From Puccinia triticina (lineage: Eukaryota; Basidiomycota; Pucciniomycetes; Pucciniales; Pucciniaceae), in the NCBI RefSeq assembly GCF_026914185.1, contig NC_070564.1, forward strand, positions 3,410,001 through 3,474,000: 64,000 bases of DNA, read 5' to 3'. Below, in pieces: positions 43,395 through 53,800 of this stretch; within the stretch, counting starts at the first letter, position 1, and each line of letters opens with the position of its first letter. The translations under genes and the position numbers were made by a program. The notes below the pieces were generated by a model. It was not told the origin of the DNA. It did not search any database and saw only the letters and a list, made by a program, of their open reading frames with translations.

Positions 43395-44362
43395 TTCGGT
43401 AACGTAGAAAATTGCAGTTTTTAGAGCAATGGACGTGATGGAAGGGCTGATTGAACTGATTAAGGACTTTGGGAAGAAGCGAGCTGTAGAGGGCGCGTTA
43501 GTCCATGCGTCAAATAGAGCCGTTCAGTTAAACACTTACAACAATCATATTGAATCGTCTGTGGCGCAGGCTCAAGGTCAGATTCTTGCCAAGAAATGCC
43601 AGCAAGCGCCTGAACAAGCTGTTCTTGTGCCTGATTGTCAGGTCCTGGTAATTCGGCTTCATTCTGGTATTCTTGGGGCAGAATTCACCAGTTTCAAATT
43701 CAACAGACAGTTCTTGAATTAAGCATCAGAATTGTCAGCGAGGGCACTAGAGTGTGAGGGTTGAAAAAGGTAGATGGTCTTACCGTCTTCATTTGCCCCC
43801 CCGGGCCCAGCTTGCTAGACGTTCTTCTTTGATAATATGCAACTTTCTGGTCTTCACATTTATTTGCTGGCCAGGTTGTGCAATTCTGGTCAAGGGATCT
43901 ATACTTTCAAAGACAATGCATTTGCAACACGTACACAAAACCAATGTGGAACGGGTGGCGGGCATAACTATTTTTCAGGATGATTTGTGAGATGAGTTAC
44001 TGATGTGATGGCAGGGTGTGGCTTGGACACAGTTTCTCTCTTGGAGATGAAAGTCCAGATGGCTCGAAGGGATGAGGGCAGAAAAGGGCAGAAAGCAAAA
44101 ACTCTGAGAAATAAGAATGTCTTGTATGATGTACATAAGTGATGAAAATTTTCAAACAAGTACAATGGGAGAAGTGCAGTGAAGATGAAACAGGATAAGT
44201 TCAATTACGTACAACGTAATGTGCCCTTGTAACAAGGGCACATTAATTGCGCAGCTGACTCAAAGGGTCTTGAGAACCATGATGAAGTGACCAATGACGG
44301 GCAATGTTGTGGGCTTCAACTCCTCAGCATCTTAACCCAAGAGTGTGCTCAACCAGTTTTGA
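43395..44362. other. Spacer between transposase and accessory gene, with nested palindromes
   Basis: May include 5' exons of the transposase, not resolved. At 44204-44220 ATTACGT-ACA-ACGTAAT and, sharing its last four bases, at 44217-44245 arms TAATGTGCCCTTGT/ACAAGGGCACATTA around one base: two overlapping near-perfect hairpins. Confidence 0.5.
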
Positions 44363-46363
44363 TCATACGTTCCAATTGGTAGCCCTTTTGGGGCTGAGAG
44401 GGTACTTGAAGCTGGGTTTGCTGGTCACCTGCGTGTACGCATGGGGGGTGCATTGATTGGTGCACTTGTTCTGGCAATTGCTTCTAATCCTATCAAGCTC
44501 CATCATGAGACGCGTGACTAGTGGATGGCGCCAGGGCATCCCAAGCGTCACACAAGATTTTTGTCGCGGATCAGCCGGCTTGGATGCTTCACTGTTGGTC
44601 TCATCTTCACTGCAGCAGGCTTCCACAACTGGCAAAAGTTGGTCGAGAGATGGCTCAGTCAAAAGAGTGGAAATGCACCACTCACAAAGCTGATTAAAAA
44701 AAGAGTTCGGACACATCAGCTACAAGACAAACTACAGGTAATCAAAGGGCTTCAACAAATGCCTTACCCTTGCTCGATGTGTAGTTTGTTGGTGGGCCTT
44801 GTCGCGTATTGCTCTCTGCTCAGCTGTCATGCGGCTTTGTTCCCAATACCTAAGATCATGCATGTTAGTTACCAACACCAGCAAAAAAGAAATATGGAAT
44901 CCTGGCCTTTTCATCAGGCTATTGGTCACATGATTGTATATCATTGTGGCAGCCAAGTCTTCATCACACGTCTCCCGCATGACATCTTTGTATTCATTAG
45001 CATCCACTAATCTCATAAAGACCCAAACGGCAAGGTCCCATAGGAACGTGTTGGCGGACGTGCTTGTTGGTGCACCAAGATCTGGCCAAAAATATCAAAC
45101 AACTGGTTGCCGCATCATGCGTTGCATGATTTGGAGCGTCTCTCGAGAGGCTTTTGGGTGCTGCGGTCAACCTCTTCAATAGTCAATATCTAATTCCATG
45201 CAATCATCCTCACTGTTTTCGGCGTCATTTTCATTCTTGGAGTCATTGTCACGAGTGATGCTGCTGGCACTATCGGTGTCCAATGCGTGTCCATTGGATT
45301 GCTGCTCAAGCATGTGAATCCAGGATCTCCATTCTGCTGTAGTTGCGGGAGGTGGAAGTGGATCTCGCGGACCGCGCTTAAGGAGGGTATCACAGTGTTT
45401 CCTAATATAGGAAAGTAAGAGATCAGTAATACAGTATCACCCGCTAGGCTAAACAAACCCTACCGGGATGGGTCCAGCTCGTGGTATGGGCCTTGAGGGT
45501 CCCGGTTGTGGTGTTGGCCTGCGACTGCGGGGCCTCGCACTGGGTGTTTCATGGTTGCCTTCTTCTTTGCCTGATGGAACAGCTCGGGAGGGTCGGCGCA
45601 AACGGGAGGCAGCGCCCAAATGTGTTGGATCCGATGCAGGTGCTGCTTGGAGAGATGCACTGAGGGATGTGACACCAGTCGCTATGGTTTTGATTGATTC
45701 AAGTAAAGATTGAGCAATGAGTATAAGGCTCCCTGTCGCAGAAGGACCATTGGGTGTGTTGGTGTGAATGGGGGGGTCATCCAAATCCATTTCGTGCATT
45801 GCATCATCCACAGTTGCAGCCCATTGCATTAGCCAATGCGTAGGAAGCGGTGTTTCAGTTTTTTGGGCGGTCAAGGGTCCCGGCGGCTTGTGGGAGGGCA
45901 ACTGATGACGTGCTTCATCAACTGCCACCGACAGGTTGATCAAGTCAGGGATCTCCCGGACTGGTTCTACTGAGGCCGTGTCCAATGGATTTGGGGGCTC
46001 CAACACTTCAACACTTTCAACACTTACATCGGCAGGATCAACCGCCCGCTCTTTACCTTTTCCTGTTTTGGATTGGGTAACAGGCACATTCACCGGTATT
46101 CCCTCAGGCTGGGGAGACTTCTGTGTCTCCTTTCCTGCTTGAGGCCTCTCGCTTGACAATCCCGAGTGGCCTGGCAGAGCGTCTTGGGTAGGTCTAGTCG
46201 TTGCTTTGAGGTGTTTTTCCCACACACCCTGCTCTTCCAGGTATTTTGCCCAAAGTTCCTTCTGTTGGTTAGCCAAGGTTATGTAATGCTTCACGAAGTC
46301 ATCCTTCTTGTCACTCCAGCGTGATTTATATTTGAATTCTTCAAGTACCTTCTTGATCTGCAC
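44363..46363 (-). pseudogene. Multi-exon gene upstream of the transposase, possible CACTA accessory protein
   Basis: Same strand and upstream of the transposase. Exon 1 (46363-45469) starts MQIKKVLEEFKYKSRWSDKK, DDFVKHYITLANQQKELWAK, then a long P/S/E-rich region with a helical SLILIAQSLLESIKTIATGV. Donor GTAGGG and acceptor TATATTAG lead to exon 2 (about 45408-45180: KHCDTLLKRGPRDPLPPPAT ... ENSEDDCMELDIDY). Further open pieces 45016-44732 (RLVDANEYKDVMRETCDEDL) and 44716-44363 (LCEWCISTLLTEPSLDQLLP; PWRHPLVTRLMMELDRIRSN) may be later exons or a second gene. No known domain. CACTA elements usually encode a second protein, so pairing with the transposase is reasonable inference. Confidence 0.45.
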
Positions 46364-46434
46364 AATAGTGAGTTTCTTTGGTTGTGTGTGCCATTCTTGC
46401 TGTGGGTATTGGGGGGGATTTGGAGGAGGAGGGC

Positions 46435-46509
46435 GAGGTGCGGTAGATCGAGGTACGGTAGATCGAGGTGCGGTAGATCAATGTGCGGTAGATTGAGGTG
46501 CGGTGTGGT
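46435..46509. repeat. 15-bp tandem repeat, five copies
   Basis: Unit GAGGTGCGGTAGATC at 46435, 46450, 46465, 46480 and 46495 with a few changes. It lies just upstream of exon 1 of the minus-strand gene and touches the LTR remnant. Confidence 0.85.
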
Positions 46510-47083
46510 AACCCTGTTCCCACTCATATCACCATTCTCATATCATACAGATCCCTCACATATCCATCATGATTATTCCAGATTCAGATTCTACACCTCA
46601 TTTTACCCCTAGTCACTCACTCATACCACCCTGAAATTCCCTTTGGATCAGAAGTTATTAGCATATACAGTTTCATTGGTATTTTCCTGCTTCTTACATT
46701 TCATCTACATTACATATTCCAGTCATCATCACCATAGCTACATATATTACACATTACATATCTCACTCATTATACATAGAAATTACATAGTGCTCATCAT
46801 TACCTCACTTCATCATTACATTTCATCATTGCTCATCTTCAGAACTTGTTACATTGTGCTCATCATGATTTCCCCCTTGTTGTATTTCCTCACATATAAA
46901 CTCCCCTCTAGATGTTGTATCCCCAGAGAGGCACATGCACTTTCTACCCCATACACCCTGCATGACCTTTTCACCACACCATTAGATACACCTTCATCAG
47001 TACACATTTCACCACACCATTAGATAACATTGCCATTCACACATCTTATAAACTTTCACACATACCAGAAATATATCCCCCTG
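46504..47083 (+). repeat. LTR remnant, left part (family related to element E)
   Basis: Begins TGTGGTAACCCTG, like the E LTR start TGTGGT, and shares GATTCTAC and ATTTTACCCCTAGTCAC with it. It is cut at 47083 by the foldback element and seems to continue at 59252-59499 after one copy of the CTG duplication, ending near TTATACA. Confidence 0.45.
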
Positions 47084-47267
47084 CACCAGGAAAAAAAAAA
47101 ATAGTCAGTTGATCACAACTGACATAACACAGCTCTGGTTTCAGCTCCAAAGCTACTCCATCTGCTAGTTAAGGGCTGGTTGGCACGCAGCTCAGTGCCC
47201 ATTTTGGCACAGCTGAAGCCTCTAGCTTGCATTTTTCACAAGATGCTCTTCAGCTTTGTCCCAGGCA

Positions 47268-47547
47268 CAGCTGCTGCTCAGCCTTGGCCCAGGCCCAGCT
47301 GCTGCTCAGCCTTGGCCCAGGCCCAGCTGCTGCTCAGCCTTGGCCCAGGCCCAGCTGCTGCTCAGCCTTGGCCCAGGCCCAGCTGCTGCTCAGCCTTGGC
47401 CCAGGCCCAGCTGCTGCTCAGCCTTGGCCCAGGCCCAGCTGCTGCTCAGCCTTGGCCCAGGCCCAGCTGCTGCTCAGCCTTGGCCCAGGCCCAGCTGCTG
47501 CTCAGCCTTGGCCCAGGCCCAGCTGCCCCTCAGTCTTGGCACAGGAC
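47268..47547. repeat. 28-bp subterminal tandem repeat, nine copies plus one degenerate
   Basis: Unit CAGCTGCTGCTCAGCCTTGG plus CCCAGGCC, period exactly 28 bp from 47268; the tenth unit reads CAGCTGCCCCTCAG. Because 28 is not a multiple of three and the unit has no stop in one strand, all three frames stay open and give spurious long alanine/proline/glutamine-rich translations. The mirrored right end (59075-59150) has only two to three copies. Confidence 0.92.
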
Positions 47548-47849
47548 AAGCCACTGCTCAGCCTTTGCCTGAGCAAGAACGGGTGTTGATAAACGCACAC
47601 CTGTCCCCCGGGGGCACACCCTTGCCCACGCCCTTTCAAAAGGGCGTGTGGCGCAGGTTGGGTGTAACACACCCTTGAAGAATGTCTCCTGCGCGCGCGG
47701 GAACAATCCTTCAAGGGGGAATATGCGGACCGGTCAGGTGGACTGCACGCCCTTTATCAAGGGTGTGTGAGTCGAAGGGCATGCACGCCGCTGTATGGGC
47801 GTGCGAGGGCGTGCACGCCCCCACATGGGCGTTCACGGGCGTGCACCAT

Positions 47850-48198
47850 GGCTTGTTGGGAGCCCCTTGGCGGGCAGGTGCAAGTATCCTGCTTGCCGAG
47901 AGCCCCTCGGCAGGCAGGTACAGATCCCACCTCGCCAGGAGCCTCTCAGAGAGCAGGTATACATGCACCTGCTTGCCGAGAGCCTGCTTGCCAAGAAGAA
48001 TAACTCTTGGCGAGCAGGTATACAAACACCTGCCCGCCCCCCTTGGCAGTAGGTGTATGTAATCCTGCTCGCCAAGAAGGATAACTCTCGGCAAGCAGGT
48101 GCATGTATACCTGCTCACCGAGGGCCCCTCAGCGGGCAGGTGCATGTATACCTGCTCGCCGAGCAGGCATACAGATCCCACCTCGCCAAGAGCCTCTC
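47850..48198. repeat. Palindromic hairpin array, left half of foldback A
   Basis: Units combining CTCGGCGAGCAGG and CAGGTATACATGCACCTG, about 50-60 bp apart, each able to fold on itself. Interrupted at 48198 by gypsy C; resumes at 58025. Confidence 0.85.
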
Positions 48199-49153
48199 TG
48201 TCAGCCTGTATGTAACTAACCGTGTCTGAGAGGGTTGTTACTATCAAGATGATGGTGTATATAAGATGCCAAGGATGGGCCAATGGGTTTGTGGTAAGAC
48301 CTGTAAAAGGTTTCACTCTATCAGTAATCTTGACTGAGAGGCTTGCTCAATTAAGGCGCATCCAGATCAACACAGGGTGTTAATAGGCATCCAAGGAATA
48401 ACTCAACTTGGGTTCGTGGTTTTACCTACAGAAAGGTAAGGGTAATCAAGAGTTGAGAGTATTCCTGAATTGAATGATGGGTGAGAATGAAAGCACTGTT
48501 TAACTATAGTATGGGTTAAACTTTGCTGTAATAATATTCTGAGGGATAAACAGTCCTGAGGGGTGTGTTTATATAGAGGGGAAAGAGCAGGAGGGAATAT
48601 GAGGCGCTTGGAGGCGCTTCAGGACCAGGGGGGAACTGGAAGCGCTCAAGGGAAGCAGATCCTCATGAGGATCAACATTGGAAATGATCAGGGCAGTGTA
48701 ATGATCAGTACTGATCCTGGATCAGTAGCTGTGCACACTAGCTGATCATAACCAATCATTGATTCCATTCAGTGCTCTTTGAATTGGATTACATCATGTA
48801 TTGTTTATGTAATTATATCATAACCAATATATTATGTAAATGTGGACTGAGGCGTAACAGGGGATAAATGAGTGATACCTGTCTTGGGGTATTTCACGTG
48901 TACAGTAATATTACAATGTATTGTAATCTTACTGTTGCACGTAACTTAACTCTCATAACAACAGTACATTATGGTAACTGTATTTAACTATGGTTATCTG
49001 TAATGTAATGTATAACAGGAGTACATTCTTAAGCCTGTATCAAATGATATACATATGTAATAAAGGTGTAAAAGGAATGTACTATATGTAATGTGAACAA
49101 TTGCAGGTACTTGGTACGTGTAAAGTACCGTGACATGTACTCTGTGGCTGACA
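48199..49153 (-). repeat. 3' LTR of gypsy C
   Basis: 955 bp, same length as the 5' LTR. Minus strand starts TGTCAGCCACAGAGTAC and ends ATACAGGCTGACA. Rich in short dyads such as GATCAGTACTGATC. Confidence 0.95.
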
Positions 49154-49165
49154 CTTCCTCCCTCC
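49154..49165 (-). promoter_or_regulatory. Polypurine tract of gypsy C
   Basis: Minus strand GGAGGGAGGAAG directly before the 3' LTR. Confidence 0.85.
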
Positions 49166-49185
49166 AAAAAAGGCTGATCAAAGAA

Positions 49186-49674
49186 TTAAAGATTTATTTT
49201 ATCAGCTCTGTATTGTCTGAGGACTTTTTCAGAGTCTGGAATTTGGTCAGTAGTGAGCCATTCATCTTCTTTAGAACCACTATATCTAACTAGATATTGT
49301 TTAATGTCCACATTGTTTTTTCTGATTTTTCTGTGTTGTAAAACCTTCTTTATTTTCACAACTTCTTTCTCCAGTCTTGGAATTACAACTTTAATGTTGT
49401 CTTTCCTTAAAGGGAAATTTTCATTGTTACTAGGCACGTAAGGTTTGATTAAACTAACAGGAAAAGTAGGATGTTTTCTTTCTAATTCACCTGTCAGTAT
49501 GACTTCAACAGCATTCTTTCCGTGTAAGGCTTTAATAACAAATGGTCCTACAAACGAGTCTCTCAATTTCTTAGGGCCAGTGAGGAAAGTTAAATGTAGA
49601 AATAAGAACTTCTTCACCAACTTTAAACTGATGAGGTTTATGAGTCTTGTCCCATCTAGTTTTGTTGTATTCAA
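49186..49674 (-). pseudogene. Gypsy C integrase C-terminal part and chromodomain
   Basis: From about 49600 the frame gives [20 protein letters not shown] (GPF domain), HPTFPVSLIKPYVPSNNENF and a C-terminal chromodomain-like end QYLVRYSGSKEDEWLTTDQI PDSEKVLRQYR before the stop at 49186. The beginning of the open stretch (first about 25 codons) is out of frame; a frameshift near 49600 joins it to 49571-49975. Good template for reading elements A and B. Confidence 0.85.
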
Positions 49675-50098
49675 AGGATTTTTTAATGCATTCTGCTGCG
49701 TAATTAGCTGTCTTAGTCATCATCTGATGGAAGTCTGCTTCATTAGGATGTATTGTTACAGATTTAGATAAAACTAAGTCTTTGGGGAACCATGGAATCC
49801 ATCCTCTTTCCAATTCAAAAGGAGTAATATTGGTAGAGCTATGTTTGCTGGAATTGTAGGCAAACTCAAGGGCTGGTAAGAGTGAGCACCAATCATGAGT
49901 ATAATTATCTTTTTCCTTAAATTCCAATCCATAGGCACAATATCTTCTGATCATGTCTTCAAGAGTTTGAATCATCCTTTCAGCTAATCCATCAGTCTGT
50001 GGGTGATAAGCTGTGGAGAACTTTAATTGTGTACCACATAGATCATAAAGTCCTCTCCAGAATTCTGACGTAAATTTAGGATCTCTGTCTGTAATAAT
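49571..50098 (-). pseudogene. Gypsy C integrase core, C-terminal half
   Basis: Directly after the TAA at 50099-50101 the same frame continues [17 protein letters not shown] (second catalytic D), [20 protein letters not shown] (catalytic E), [20 protein letters not shown] and [10 protein letters not shown], ending in a frameshift near 49600. Related copies have three isoleucines at the stop (PKIIISD), so the TAA replaces an isoleucine codon. Confidence 0.85.
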
Positions 50099-50845
50099 TT
50101 ATCTTGGGCATCCTACATCAGCAATTATCTTTTGCCAAAACAACATAGCTATATCAAAGGCTGTATTCTCTTTATGACATGGAAGGAATTTGGTTCTTTT
50201 GGAAAATCTGTCTACTACCACTAGTACTGAATTATAGTTATCTTGTCCTGCAGGAGGTAATCCTGTAACAAAATCCATATTAATGACAGACCATCTTTCA
50301 GTAGGTTCTTCAATTTCCTGTAATAGTCCATATCTCTTTCCTGTAGCTTTGTTGGCTTTTTGGCACCTTTCACAAGATTCACAGTAGTCCTTGGTTTCAT
50401 TCTTAAAGTTTGGCCACCATGAAATGTGCTTTACTCTCTCTGTAGTGCGCTCTACAGAGAAATGCCCAGCAGTGATATTATCATGGCATTCTCTAAGAAA
50501 TAAATTAATATGTTCTCTTTGCACCAGTACTACCACACTAGTACATTTGGTTCTATGGTAAAGTAATCCATCCAGAAGGGAAAATCTGTCTTCTCTAAAA
50601 GCTGTAGCCCAGGGTTCTTCTAATGAGTTAATTAAATCCATATTCTTATACTTACTCTGTAGTATTTCTTTGATGGTAGAAGTATTCTTATTGGTATCAT
50701 AGGATTTTCTGATTTCATCCCAGAATTCTTCTTCCATTTCACATACATGTAAACCAAGGATATCATAATTTTCTGAAGGAGAATAATATGCAGGATTTCT
50801 CTTCATCATTCTCAAGGGGAAATAAAGCCATGATTCTTGCAGCAA
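50099..50845 (-). pseudogene. Gypsy C integrase zinc finger and core, N-terminal half
   Basis: After about 12 out-of-frame codons: NYDILGLHVCEMEEEFWDEI (linker), RECHDNITAGHFSVERTTER ... YCESCERCQKANKATG (intact H2C2 zinc finger), VINMDFVTGLPPAGQDNYNS and VLVVVDRFSKRTKFLP (first catalytic D), ending ADVGCPR and TAA. It overlaps the end of the gag-pol frame (50763) by one shift near 50810, so a single frameshift separates it from RNase H. Confidence 0.88.
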
Positions 50846-53800
50846 TTTCTCCGTCCCACGCTGGGTTCTCTGGTAAATTTTCTAGAGACCATCTGATAAG
50901 ACCATCCGCATTTTTATGGATATTTCCAGCTCTGTGGATAATAGTCATGCTTCCTCTCCAGATTTGAATAGCAATTTGCCATCTAAGCATATGTCTATTG
51001 GGAGTTTTCATACCTAAGAGACTTTTAAGGGCTATGCAATCAGTAATGACTTCAAAGTCACATCCATCCAAATAGTAGTATAATTTTTCAAGTGCCCATA
51101 TTAGACAAAGACATTCTAGCTGGCTGGCTCCATATCTTTTCTCACTGTATTTCAAGGTGCGTGAAATGTAGCATATGACTCCTTCTCTGGGGACTTCAAA
51201 ATCCTGTATTTGATGTAATGCAGCGCCTAAACCTTCCATGCTGGCATCTACATATAATCTGTAAGGTTTATGGGGATCAGGCATGAACAGTATTGGTGCT
51301 GATGTAAGTTTTTCTCTCATTACATTAAAGGCTTCAACTCTAGTAGTTGTCATCTCAAAGGCAGTGTCGGGACTACTGAGTTGATAAAGTGGGCCACTTA
51401 TTTTTGCAAAATCCTTAATGTGTTGTCTATAGTAACTTGCAAAACCTAAGAATGACTGTACTTCCTTCAGGTTAGTTGGCATAGGTTTGAGCAAAACAGC
51501 TGCTACTTTATTCATGTCTATAGCTATACTGAGTCCTGATACTATATGTCCTAGAGCTTTAAGTTCTTGAAATCCAAATTGGCATTTACGCATTGATATT
51601 TTCATGTTCATTTTAATTACTCTTTCTAAGACTATGGTCAACTTCTTGAGGTGTTCTTCCCAGTCTTGGCTGAATATGATAATGTCATCAATGTAAATTA
51701 TAAGCCATCCCTCACGTAATTCTCTGTGGAATTCAGTATCCATCATTCTCTGGAAGTGAGATGGTGCATTTTTAATTCCAAAGGGTATTCTGAGATATTC
51801 ATAAATACCCATATGTAATATGATGAGCAACAAATGTCTACTGTCTTCATGAATTACATTTTGGTGAAATCCTTTTAGTACATCCATGCAGGTAATAAAT
51901 TTTGCATTCTTGAGTTGCGTGATTGCTTCACTAATCTTGGGCATAGGATACCTATCAGGAATAGTGTAGGTATTGAGGGCTCTAAAATCACCAACCATCC
52001 TGGACTTATCATTATGCCACGCAATGATTACAGGTGTTGTAACTTCCACATTCTCATTTGCGCCAACCTTGCGCAGAACTTTCATTCTAACTAATTCATT
52101 TACATGTTGTTGCAAGGCTTCTCTGCTTCTAGGGGATGCTGGGTAGGAGGCTTTTCTCAACGCTGGTGGATAAGGTCTGGAAGTATTAAGATTGATTCTT
52201 ACTTCATGTCCTTTAATGCATCCAAAGGGTTCATCAGCTGTAGCAAAGGCCAATTTATGTTTATGTAGTAATGAGACTAATTTGTCTGTTTGTTCTGGTG
52301 TCAGATCTGGTGAAATTCTGGCGTCAGATATGGTGTTAGAGAATTTTGAGGCTTCCACAGCATTACATTCTAGTTGCTCTAATGTAAATTTTTCCGTAAT
52401 TCCTAGTTCAAATTTAGTCAAGAGATCTCCATTAATTGTAAAGTATTTGCCATTACTGTTAATGACGTCAATACCATAATTAATAATGTAATCATTACCA
52501 AGGATAATGTATTTCATCTTGAAATCTGCCATTACTACTAGCTCAACTGTAATTTGTACACTAGGTCTTGTGTGAGGGAAAATAATATCTAGAGTAATGA
52601 TAACTAGTGGGGACAATTTGCTATTGCAGCTGTAGAATTTCTCCTTCTTGACTGGGGATAGCTTGGTCTTCCAGTCAGGCATAATAGTGTCTAATAATTT
52701 GGGGCTAATTATTGAACAGAATGCTCCGCCATCAATGAGACATTTGAGTTTATACTTGTTACATAGTATATTAGTAGTGTTGGTTCCTCCTGTAGTGTGC
52801 ATATTACCTACTTGGTCAGGTTTAACTACTGGTAACTTCCTAATATTATGTGGGGCTTTATCCTTTGGGATTATGGAAATATTGGATATAAGTCTGTCTG
52901 CTTTGCATGTTATGGCGTGATTAGAATTGCTTGCTGATTCATCATCTGAGTCATCAGAATCACTAGGAAGGGATTCTCCTGAGGAAATGCTAATAGTGTC
53001 ACATGGTAATTGGTTATCTTCACTCTGAATCACTGATATCTTCTTGCTGATCTTCTTGGGACATTTGGTAGACTTATGCCCAGTCTTACCACATTCATAG
53101 CATGTCATTTCTTTAGGAGTTGCTGGTTCTTTGGTCTCAGGTCTCTTATCTTTGTAATTGTCTCTTCTGCTTGTTTTGCTTCTAGCTTTGTCTTTCTTAC
53201 AAACATTCACTATACTTTCAAGTTGGTTAATGAATTCTGAGGTGTCATCATTAGCTCTGATAGCTAGGCGCATTTTGTACTCAGTTTTGGGGTCAAGTTG
53301 AGACAGTAATTTATCATTGATAGATTGGTTATCCAAGTGTCTTTCCACAGCTTGTATCCTGTTAACTTGGCTGGTAACCCATTCAGAAGGTCCAGTCTCA
53401 CCATGCACGTCAAATTTAGATATTCTAAAAGCATCTCTGACTTTTCTTTTCCATTCAGGGGAGCTATATTTCTTAATGATTTCTGCTTTCCAGAAAGCCC
53501 AATCTTTGGGTCCTTGAACTTCTTTCTTTCTATTGTTGTACCATATGTTTGCTGGTCCTGTAAATAATGAATTAAGTTTGGAACAAATGATTTGATCTGG
53601 TGCATTTGTATCATCCTGTAAACTGTCAATCCATTCTATAAATTTGTAATGGTCATATTCTCCTTTGCCAGAAAATGTGGCCCATTCACTTATTTTGGGT
53701 AAATTGGCTAATACTAATTTATGAATGGCTTTGTCCTCTTCATTTGTTGGAAAATTACGTGGAGTAGAAGATGTTGTCCTTCTGTTGGGAGTTGGTAGTG

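Noticed and set aside
43429..43722. 97-codon plus-strand frame beside the transposase
   Set aside because: No motif, and it lies where 5' exons of the minus-strand transposase gene are expected.
47180..47680. Three long overlapping open frames (A/P/Q-rich)
   Set aside because: They are translations of the 28-bp tandem repeat in its three frames.
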